Assembly (NCBI GenBank): GCA_037447655.1
Contig: JBBHKE010000843.1
Coordinates: 62,001 to 126,000 of the forward strand
Origin: Zygnema cylindricum
Lineage: Eukaryota > Streptophyta > Zygnematophyceae > Zygnematales > Zygnemataceae
DNA: 64,000 nucleotides
Direction: 5' to 3'
A program made the translations under genes and the position numbers. This document shows, one piece after another, positions 22,401 to 33,100 of the stretch (position 1 is the stretch's first letter; the number at the start of each line of letters is the position of its first letter). Below the pieces are notes generated by a model, which made no database searches, was not told the origin of the DNA, and saw only the letters and a program-made list of their open reading frames with translations.

Positions 22401-25400
22401 ATGGCGTTCATCATCTTTTGGTCCTAAGAAATTCCGGAGATACGAAGTGTTCAAAGGGGTTGTCAACCGTTAATTTTCTTGTATTCAGATATTGGACTTT
22501 GTATATAGAGATTTATGTGTGTGTGTAATTATGTTTATATCTATATATATAAAAAGTTATATTTGTATTAAATATAGTCCTCCTTTACAGACTCTTTTTC
22601 TTCACTAGGAAAGCCACAAGAGAGGGAGAGGAAGAAGGAGAGGGAGAGGGCAAGGTCGATGGAGAAAAGGAGGGAGTAGTTTGGGCTAAGGCTGAGGCTG
22701 AAGCAACAGGGATAAGGAGAGGGAGAGGGGGAGGGAGAGGGAGAGAAATCTACGTGGCAAGTTTTTTAAGAAAACTACGAAACTGAAGTTTAATGGACAT
22801 AATCCATTTTGGAGAGCAGATCTATGAGATTGGAGGAGGTAGTGGCACATGTGCTGCAAATATTATGGATTACATCAAGGCTCGAGCTCCTACTGAAGTT
22901 TATCGACAAATGAAATATACGTAAGTTCTATTTATTAGGACTCCTTTATGCTCCTTTAGTTTCTACATAGTGTGGAAAGCTATGTTGGAGATGGGTGATT
23001 CTTACTTCAACGAGCTCCCATTACAGGGTTTTAATTTCTAAACACCTAATCTCACATCTGTACACACAATTCAAATGTCTTATTGGATCCCACTACTCGA
23101 TCCACTACAGAAATATTGGTTTTATTCCATTTGAAAGTCTCATTGGATCGGACGGTTGTCAATCCACTACTACAAGTATTGGTTCTATTTCACTGTTGGT
23201 AGTATTAGTTTTATCCCACTCCTAGTATAAGTCTTATTCCACTGCTAGTAGTATTATTTTTATTCCATTGTTAGTAGTATTGTTTTTATTCCATTGTTAG
23301 TGGTATTGTTTTTATTCCATTGTTAGTAGTATTGGTTTTATTCCACTTTTGGTGTTATTAGTTTTATTAAACTTTCCATATTGACGTTCTCAGAGGTACA
23401 AGGGAGGCCTTGGGTTCCTGCCAGATCAGGTCAGTGGAGATCAGCCGACCGCTAGCAGAGCGCCAGGTGGCACGTCTGAAAACTGTAACGGAGCACATGG
23501 AACACTTCTCAGTTCAGCAGCACAGTGCAGCTGATGCGAGGGCGTGGGGTATGACAACAGGACTTCCCTATTAACCTTTACAGTTCATTAAACCTTAACA
23601 GTTAACTGTTATTCTTTACAGTGAAATGTAATCTTAACTGTAGAAAACATGTCTGTTGAACTGGTTCACTTTGAAGTTTGACAGTAAAAGAATTGTTCGT
23701 TGGAGTTGAATAACAGTTTATTTGAACTTTACAGTGGGATAGAAAGATTTGAACTATGGGCTTCGTATGTGGCTGAATGGACTGGCTTTTGTCGAAACTT
23801 CCTTACAGAAAACAAAACTACGAGACTGAATGCTTTTGTGGCTTGATTCGAAAGTTTGATGATTAATGACTGATTCGTACATTCCTGATTGATTACACTT
23901 AATTTTTGTCAACGGAAAATTATTTGCTGAACTAAGGCATTGATGGAATTATATTAAAAGAAAAGAAAATGGGATTATAACTAACCACTTAATAAAAACT
24001 GTAGAGCACCTGAAGTTATCTCTTAACTCGTTATGAACGACCATTAAATAGTTTCTGGGCTTAAAAGAACGCTTATTCTGTGTTTTTTCTTCTTTTCCTC
24101 TCTTTCTCCTCCCTGTCTCTCTCCATCTCCGCTTCTTTCCCTTTTTTCTTGCTCGTTCTCATCCTTTCCCTCTCTTTCTCCTCTTTTGCTTTGCCCCTGT
24201 TCTTTGCTCCTTTCCTTTCCTCTTCTTCTCCTCCCCTCCTCTGCTCTCCTTCACATTGATGTAAAGCAGGAGAACCAAACGCGGAACCGTGTTTTGTGAT
24301 AATGTTGGAGGTGAGATTTACAATTTATATTTCTCTAGATTATTTTCCTTGTTTTTGTTTTAGCTTTTCATACAATATCATGCAGCTCTTTCTTTTATGT
24401 TTGAATTTGGGAAGGATTTAAGTTTGTCTCTTGATAAGAAAAATTTGCAGTAAATGTTTGAGAATTCTGTTTTTGGACAACAGGTAATGTAAGTATGTGT
24501 ACGTGTGTTTGTATTTTTATTTTTTTTGCAGGTTCTCGATAATCTGACTCATGATAGGGTGGAGAGAGAACATGTTTCAGAAGAATTCAAGGAAACTTGG
24601 ATTGAGGAAAAAGTTAATTCGGAGGAAACGAGAACAAAGGAAGTAAGTGTATGTTTGCTTTGAAGAATACTATGAGGATATGAAGTGATTGAAGTATTTT
24701 TGTGAACAAGAGAACTGAAGGAGTTCCCAAACCAGAAGTGGAAATGTGAATTGCTGTTTTATGTCCTTCTCCTTTTCTCTCTCTCCTTCTCCCTCTTCCA
24801 ATGCTTATCCCTATCCTACCTGAAATGTCGATGTCCAAAAACTCCTTCTATCAGTCGGCCCGTACTCATTACGTTAAATTGATGTATTTTCGAACAACAA
24901 TCTGCTGATCATTTTTGTGTTGGACTTAGTCTGTGTTAGAAGCTTAGTCTCATTTTTAGTCTTTCTCTTAGTCCCTTTTTTAAATAATTTAAACTAGCAT
25001 TCTGTAATTCTAGTATCCGTTATTTCAGTTGTTCCCATTCTTCCATTTGGCTTTCTGTATCGACTAGACTCTAACATGTAGAAAGTAGATTTGATTCTTT
25101 TTGACCTCTGTCAGACGAAGATCTCTTGTCCTTACCCTTTCGGTTGAAGGGCCAAGTGACCTTTCCAAATCACTAAAGCTCGTTAGGTCCCGAGAAATCA
25201 CTTTTGTGACATTCTCTCTTGTTATTTTCTTTCTCTTGTTCTTTGTGTCTGTCTTCTTGTAAGCTTATTACCTTAATTCAAAGTCTGACTCATCTGTCCT
25301 TTGTCTTTTATGTACCTGCTTCCCCACCTGTCTTTTGTCAGCTGCCGTGACTTCTAGTGCAATATTTAGAAATTGGAATTTGGAATTTGAAATCTATGTT

Positions 25401-28400
25401 AAAATCACCTGAAGGGGATACTGTTGTGGCCAGGGTGGTTCAGGTGATTCCAAGAGAAATCCTTCGACCTCTGAATGATGATGAGATCAAAACATGTCTT
25501 AGAGTCATGGGAATGCTTCCAGGTGAAATCAACAGTGGCCAATCAGAGGAGGACAAAGGCAAATCCTCAAATAGTCCGTTCAGTTGGCTCCAATGGCTCA
25601 TGAAGTGGCGACAGGTGTTGTGGGTCCCGACTGGTTGCCTGGTACAAAATCTTACCTCACCATTATACATTTTACGTTTTCTTTTTCCTGTTTTTTGCTT
25701 TCCGTTTTGTCGAGTTCAAATTTCTGAGTGATGCTTAGTTAGGAGAAAACTTCTCGATATTCGGTTATCGGCCATTTCTAAGGTCTCAATATTTGATACA
25801 TTGAAAACACAGTTTTTTTCTCAGAAAGTCGCAGATAAGTTATGTAGGATAAAATGTACATATGATTAAATTGGTTTTCTTCGTCTTTTGTAGTTTTTTC
25901 TTTCACAGTTCGACAATCCTCTCTGTAATTTTAAGTTTCAGTGACGTTTTTTTTTTGCAAATTTTGACCTTTTCCACTTTTTTTAAATCCTAACTAATGC
26001 CCTCCTTTTACGGGTTGACATTTCTACCCATAAGCTATTAAAATTGTTTAACCCCGCTTTAGCGCATGTTAAAGGATTTTGGAATTCCATTTAAACCTTC
26101 CTTTTTGGTTTTTAAACCCTTTTTTTGTCACATCTGTCCATGTTCGTTTTAAGGAATCTTTAGGTTGCTACACACCTAAGAACACGACTTGTCACAGTTC
26201 CAGTATGGACACACATCTTGTTAGTTTTACTCACATTTTGTTGGTTTTAAAATTGACGTTGTCGTTTTGGTTTGGGAGGGAAAGTATATTTCCTTACTAT
26301 TGAATTCAAAAGAAAATAAAGTCCTATTCCTTGTTATTACGGTAAATTGTACTGTTGTGTTGGGAAATTTCCTATCGTGATTAATCCGATAATCGATATT
26401 ATCGAATATTGAACGGCAAAGGGCACCGATATATTGTGTGGTGACGAATAAATAGTTCGCTGATATATTTTTATGTTTAGTATATATTACATACTATATA
26501 TGCACTGTCGCAGTGTTGCCTCTCACAATCTGAGACGTTCCTTGTAGCAAAAAGTCCAGTACCCAAGTCCGGATAAGTACAATTACTCCACGACGATTTC
26601 GAGGTGTCAATCATGAATGTCCGGTCGACCTTTTTTTGGGTAAGATATCCAGAATTTTTTTTGGTTCTCTTTTCGCCTTCGCTAAATGGATTTGGCCGAT
26701 GTGAGCAAATTTCATATCCTTGCTTGAAGCGAATTTGACCACAAACTTGTCCCTCTTGTTGGAATTTGATGTCGTCGATTCCCACTTGAAGCAAACATGA
26801 TCTTAGAATTTTCCTCGGATTAAGATGCGATGTGGCGTGGGAGAGCCTGGCGACTCGTATTAAATTTGTGACACAATGTGCAAGGAGCACTACATCGATC
26901 ATTGCTATTAGCAGTAATTATTATTGGAACTGACTACACTAGATTATGTTTTCCAACGTGCAGTATCTTGGGCCACTTACTTACAATACTGTTATTAACA
27001 ATCGTTTATGCTCTCGGGTCAAATAAACACTTTCTGGACATAGAGTGATTAACTCTAACAGCAATGGGCGAGTACTGCATAAAAATGAAAGTCGATGAAG
27101 CACTCCGTCAAAGGGTTTGCAATGTTTGTTTATCGGTATATCGGGCCAATATATCAGTAGAATATTGCGATAATTTTTTAATTGACATAACAAACCAACA
27201 TATCGATTATTGATAAATCAAAAAAAGTTCATATTAATTATTGCTGAGAGGCTACAGATACACAACATATGAAATAAGAGGTCAACCTTTGTTTTTGCTC
27301 TAAAAAATCTGAATAATGGGTGAAAGGAATGCCTTATTTAGTTAGGTTTTACAAAGAGATTATTGAATATTCCCTTCAAAAGACGTTTTTTATGCTTTAA
27401 ACTGTTATTTCTGTATAGGAATGACCAAAATGCATAATTTTAAAAAGAAAATGAACGGCAAAAACCACTGGCTTTTTTCGGCAGACCCGTTCCTACCCTT
27501 CACTTCTATTTCCTAAAAAATCCCAAAACATTCGGAAAATGGAATTGCAGACTCTTTTTGAAACTTTACATTTTGTGAGACCCAATATGACTCTCATCGC
27601 AGCAGATTTCAGTTCACTGCCAGATGTCCAAATCGAAGGAACCGGAGCACCTCTTGTTGCTAGTAAGGTGGGTTATATTTATGTGTTTCAAAGTTTTTTT
27701 CACTCTCTCTGTTTCTTTATGTGACCCGCTTGTTGCTAGTAAGAGGAAAACTGAGAGCAGTAAAATATGCAGTTTTAGAAAAGGTTGATATTTTTTGATA
27801 AGTTGCTTGAGATTTTTCTTTGTCAGTTTGTATCTGTGCCCCTCTGGTTGCCAGTAAGGTGAGTCGAATTGTATGCAGTTAGAAGTCAGTTTTTGAAAAG
27901 GTTGCTGAAGGCATTTTTTATTATTTAAAAAAAAAAAGACATTTACTTTTTTTAGTCTGTTTAAAAAAATAATCAAAGCATGAAAGCGATTTTTGAAGAA
28001 GGGTTTGTTAGAATCAGTTTTTGTGAAAGTTTCATGGAAGGATTTGAGAAAAGCTTCCTCAAAAGTATCTCTTTTTTTTTCCCTGGAAGACCATTGATGG
28101 TTCATTTTTTTTCTTTCCCTTTTTCTATTTAGCCCATTATGATGGATGTTCCACTTTTTTTCCCGATACAGCACAAATAGAGATTATTTTGAACACTAAA
28201 ATTCTTCCTTGGCCTTTTGCTTGTAAAGGAGGGAGGAGTCACTACCGATCATTCTACCATTCTCGTTCCGAAGGTAGGGCTTCGTCTCCCTTCCCTTCCC
28301 TTCCTTCTCTCCCTCACTTTCCTCTCCTCCCCTCTCCTCTTCTCTCCTCTCATATAAAAGGCCTTTTATTTCTAAAAAACCTTAGAATTAGTGTAGCGTT

Positions 28401-29831
28401 GGATGTGGTGTTGGACAATTTTTTCTTTTGGAGTTAGAAGAGGTGCACTCTGGCGGAAGGTCTACACTCCAGTTTTTATTTTTAACCAACCTTTCCTCCA
28501 ATGCAGTTTTTCATAAAGCTAAATGTTGGAAATGTAAACAGCAAATTTCTTTTTTTTTTGGTCAATTTGCCCATTTTCTTTGTTTCAGGGTTCAGCCGAT
28601 ATATTTTTCCCGACAAACTTTGCGCTTCTCCAGCAATTGGATACCTTATGTTCTCAGAGAGTCAAATTAACAAATTCGCATACATCAGATTTTATGGAGA
28701 AGAATAGTAATAAAGAAAAACATAAAACGCGCCGAATATCTGCTGTGGTAAGATATCACTTCCGCCTTTTGACCTTTTATTTGACTGCTTTTGACCACTG
28801 CGTTTATTTTTGTGTCATTGTTATGTAAAGGCTGAAGTGATGAACAATATGAGAAGGATGTGAGGAAGGTTGAGGTGATGTATAGGATGAGAACTATGTG
28901 TGTTGTAATCTCCCCTCCTTTTCTTTTTGGCAATGCCATGTAATCTTCCTGCCTGATAATTTTTTGCACAAACTACAAAAGACTCATTTAAAACTACCTT
29001 TGTACTCTGGCAGTGGGAAATTGTGTAACTAAACGGTTTCCCTCTGACTTTCAAATAATTCTTTTATCAGCACAACAGAAGAAAGAAGAGAAGCTAATTG
29101 TAGTTGTAGAGTCTTTAAATCACTGGTGGACTTTGTTAACAATTCAAGGTTTATTGGCTTGCGTTCAGTAGATATACAGCATTTGCCCCTTCATTTTTCT
29201 TCACGAAATTTTTTGATTTGTTCTCCTTTTGTAGCAAGGAGCCAAATGTGAACGAATTGCCAGCTAAATTGTCTATACAAATTTAGAAATCAGTTGTCAT
29301 TTTTCTTTTTTCCCCTACTGATGTGTGAAGCACCAGGATATCGTGTATTCACCAGCCACAGGATGTTCTAATATGTATAAAAGTATAAGATGGTAAAAGA
29401 TACATTCTCATTGTTTTCTCATTCCAAGATGTTTTAATGTGTAATGATTAACATGTCAATTTCTGATTAGAAGATGTTCTTCTAAGTAACAGGATTAATT
29501 TGTCTTTTCCTAAGTGACAGATGTTTAATTACAAGATGATGTTCCTTAAAATTAATTTGTTGTTTCTTGATCACAAAATTACAAGATGTTTTAATGTATA
29601 AGATTTACACGTCGTTTCCTGATCACAAGATGTTCTATACGTGGAAAGATTAACATGTCCTTTTCCTTTAACATGTCATTTTCTGATTCCATATTGGAAC
29701 AGGTACAGACTCACGAGTTCATGAAGCGGTACGCTGATGTCACACAGACACAACTGAAAAATGGATACAATCCTTTGTTGCACGAATTCTCAAACACAAA
29801 GATCTTCTTAAGTGTGAGTAAGGCAGGGTGA
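16417..29831 (+). CDS. MidA/NDUFAF7-like SAM-dependent methyltransferase
   Basis: My exon model is 16417-16659, 18277-18522, 19871-19982, 21162-21244, 22186-22251, 22820-22920, 23430-23548, 24270-24310, 24532-24642, 25444-25641, 27551-27667, 28229-28273, 28589-28747 and 29703-29831. All introns are GT-AG, all phases agree, and the total is 1770 nt (589 aa plus stop). Exon 1 has an arginine-rich, acid-poor start ending near RYFSKE, which looks like a mitochondrial presequence. The DUF185 methyltransferase core begins at exon 3 (VRDHISDSLYNPKYGYF). The SAM-binding loop is EIGGGSGTC (residues 253-261), followed by SVEIS. Later signatures are MLEVLDNL, WVPTGCL, LIAADFSSLPDV, SADIFFPTNF and NGYNPLLHEF. 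Animal NDUFAF7 methylates an arginine of a complex I subunit; the substrate here is unknown. Exon 2 is supported by splice sites and phase only; the exon 10 acceptor is also less certain. Introns are long and full of repeats. Confidence 0.87.
17270..17930. repeat. Repeat-derived DNA in methyltransferase intron 1
   Basis: Segments such as CTACACTAGATTATGT and AATAGCAATGGACGGTGTA recur in modified form near 26930-27080 and 58190-58290. This suggests another decayed TA-type MITE subfamily. The ends are too worn to fix. Confidence 0.4.
18541..18680. repeat. TA/TG microsatellite
   Basis: A compound tract of TATATA, TGTGTG and TATG units starting 18 bp after the exon 2 donor. It is intronic. Confidence 0.85.
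22616..22746. repeat. Purine-rich (GGGAGA)n tract
   Basis: An almost pure A/G stretch of GGGAGA-like units on the transcribed sense strand, within the intron between exons 5 and 6 and about 70 bp before exon 6. Confidence 0.8.
23100..23370. repeat. Intronic tandem repeat (TTATTCCATTG type)
   Basis: Repeated units of about 26-27 bp containing GTAGTATTG and TTTTATTCCATTGTTAG. They lie between exons 6 and 7 and end about 60 bp before the exon 7 acceptor. Confidence 0.8.
24080..24250. repeat. Pyrimidine-rich tract before exon 8
   Basis: An imperfect CT-rich region ending about 20 bp before the exon 8 acceptor. It could act as an extended polypyrimidine tract for that 41-nt micro-sized exon; this is inference. 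Confidence 0.7.
26340..27270. repeat. Decayed MITE material in the exon 10-11 intron
   Basis: TGTTGGGAAATTTCCTATCG near 26355 and GATACACAACATATG near 27253 resemble worn hAT-type ends. Palindromic CGATAT runs and the TGACTACACTAGATTATG segment are shared with other repeats in the window. No exon is seen. Confidence 0.45.
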
Positions 29832-30177
29832 TGTAGAAAGGTTCTGTAAGCATTTTTGTTTCTATGGGTTTTATCATTTGGAGAAACTCAAAGCTATAAG
29901 CAAACCAAATTTGCCCTAAGAATTAATATTGCTGATATCATCTCTGTTCAGTAAGACAGTTGAACCGGTCAAGTGAATATACTTGATGAGAATCCTTTCC
30001 TAAGGAACAATCCTAAGAATTCCTATCTCCTCCTCTCTCTCCTTCTCTCTCTCCTCCTCTCTCTCCTCTCTCTTCTGAGCTCTTAAAACTGATTAATTTC
30101 CAAAGTCACCGCTTCCTTTTCTGGAAACCGTATTAACTGATGTTGTTATCGTTGCGAACAAGATGTTCACGGCGTTT

Positions 30178-33100
30178 TTATTTTACAAACCATCTTTGGT
30201 GAAGATGTACTGAGAACAATGTTAAACAAATAGAGGGAAAGAGAAGCCATAACATTGTGGGAAATTCTTGAGAAACAAATTGAAGTGAAACGTTGCCCTT
30301 CCCATTGGACGTCATTATGGTTGATCCACGCATTCTTCCAATACCTGCAATATAATTTTCCAGTATTACCAAAAGTCCCCACTAATGTGAGTCAACCACC
30401 ATTGTGAGCAGTCAAGTTTGTTTATTATTTCTAAGTAATGAACATTCTAATTTCTGAATAATTTCACATACTCACATACATCATACTAAATAATGTCACG
30501 TCATACTGTGTTGCTGATTACGCACTCATCATACGTTGTTGCCCATCTTAAAAAATTGACTTGTGATGAGTGTTTCGATTCTTGGTTTTCCTAAAAATCA
30601 AAATTTCACAACATAATCGTGTGTTTCCCACTCGAGATTGATGTCTCGGTTTCCCACTAGATGCATTTTTCCTGTCTCAGAGAAAAGATTAAACTTTTAG
30701 GACCTATCTCACGTTTAAGAAATATCATTATACCATTTTATTACACATTTTTTTCAAAGAGATTATTATTATTCAGAGTATGACCTCAGTTCTAGATCCT
30801 TGCCTTTGAAATGGAAATTCGATGTCAAGTCACCCACGGTTAACACGTCTCTCTTCATTTGAATGAAACTCACTCCCAAACTCGCCGATTTCATAATCAC
30901 TGAATTCGAACCTCCTTTTTCCATGAGAAAATAACTTTTATCAATTGTTTGAGTGGAGGGTTGTCTCTGAATGTCCAGTTGTCCTCTTATAACAGCTTCC
31001 TTTCTCGCAGTAGTCATCCCAAAAGTTTTTCTTATGTCCATCCCATGGGAGGTTTCGTAACAATCTTCTACTTTAACGCTTACTGCAGTTCGTTCAGATA
31101 TAGATGTATTGTAATACCCTTCGTCATTTCCAATAGTGGCCATTGCTCCTATAACAACTTTATCATTGTTGTTTTCGCTCGATTTTACATGTGTTCCGGT
31201 TATGACTAAACCCAGCCCAGGTACAAAACCAATATAAATCACGTCCGTGTTAGTTATTCCTGTAGGACTTCCACCAAAAAATTAGAATAGAAAACGATGA
31301 AGTATGTGCTTGAAATAAGAAATTTGTGCATGCAGTTTCTTGCAAAGATGTCACTTTCTTTGCTTTGCTTCTCTTTTTGAAAGCTCTTTTCTTTTGTATT
31401 TTTGTCAATCTATAGATTAACCGGTGCAGTCAACAGTTCGTAAATTTCAACCTGAAATAGCGTGGTTCCCTATTCCGGGGAGTTGGTGTAAATGAGCTGA
31501 TCCCAATAAGTTGTGAGAACCGTAGTCTTTCATGATGTCCGCTTCCAATGTGAAGTGAATACCCCTCGATTTGTCTGCTCGGCAGCATCCTTTAAGCAAC
31601 AATTGCACCTGCGAGCAAATGGCCAAAACCAATATTTGGATGGTTAGTCTGAAGAATGTTTTGTCGTATGTTTTGTTTAGGAGAGAATTACGACATGTCG
31701 ACTCAGAACCAATGATCAATGTATGCAAGTCCTTAAACTATTTTATTTTGTATTAGCAGCTGCTGTAGCATGCGTCTCTCTCTCTCGCCCTCTCCCTCTC
31801 CCTCTCCCTCTCCCCTCCCCCTCCCCACCTCTCCCTCTCCCTCTTCCCCTCCCCCTCTTCTTCTTCCTCTCCATCTCCCTCCCCCTCCCCCTCTCTCGCC
31901 CTCTTTCCCTCTCCCTCTCTACCGTCCTCCCACTCTCCCTCTCTCCTCCCCCCTCACCTCCTCTCTCTCTGCCTCCCCCTCTCTCGCCCTTTCCTCTCCC
32001 TCTCTACCACCCTCTCACTCTCCCTCTCTACCGCCCTCCCACTCTCCCACTTCCCCTCTCCCTCCCTCTCGCCCTCCCGCTCTCCCCCTCTCATACCTCC
32101 CTCTCTCCTCTCTCACCTCCTCTCTCTCTTTGCCTCCCTCGCCCACCCTACCTCTCTCCTTCCCTTTCTCCCACTATCTCACACTCTCCCTCTCTCCCCC
32201 GCCTCTTTCTCCTTCTATCTCTCCTCTCTGCCCCTCCCCAGTGACTAGATGAGAAAAATAAAACGAAATTGATATTTCTCACCTTATTTGAAGTTGACTG
32301 AAATGAACGCTGAAATCCAGCTGTGTTTCCATGGCCCTCCAAAGCCTCTATTTGCCACGAGGAAACAGGCTGTATTTTGGAATCCTCACAATTTCTCAAA
32401 TTCATATCAGACGATTCTAAATCGTTTACTTCTGTAGTCAATCGAAATCCCGACTCTCTCATTGCGACAACCGGCACACCATCGTTGGTGTTAAGAGCTT
32501 GTGATTCGCGGTGCAAGAGAAACATATCGAGAAGACAAGGTGTCGATCCTTTCCAAAAGCTCTCATATCCTTCTTCGTCCTCTTCGTCTTCTTCTCCAAG
32601 TGCTTCTCTTTCTTCTCCGTTGTCAAGTTCTTCGCCGGGTATGTTCTCCGGCTCAGAGTCAAGAGAGTCAAATGGCACGTCACGTTCGGAGAACTCCGTG
32701 GCTTCGTTTATAAGCTTTAGAGCCAAACAAAGGGCGAGAATGTCGGAACGTCGGGAGTCAGAGGGGTGGGAGGAGTCGATCGAGGTAAGGGAAGTAGGGA
32801 GAATTCCCGAGTTAGGTCCCGCAGCCTATATCCCCTTCCCACAAATTAATACTTTACCATATTATCCCAATATGTTTTCCCTTCCCACTCTAAAAATCAT
32901 TCCTCTACTGTAAATTTTGTGCGATCCCAATGTGTATTACTCTACCATGAAGATGTATTATCTTATCCTGTTATCAATGGAGGGAGAAAAGAGTTTGTTA
33001 CGGTTAAACATCGTCCATTATAGACATTAAATATTTTAATTGAAGACATTAGATTGGAAGAAAACGAGTCTCATCCAAGGACAATGGTAAAAGTGAGAGG

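Noticed and set aside
31723-32252. Two long plus-strand frames of Ser/Pro/Leu repeats
   Set aside because: They are low-complexity translation of the CT-rich tract in a Toc intron.
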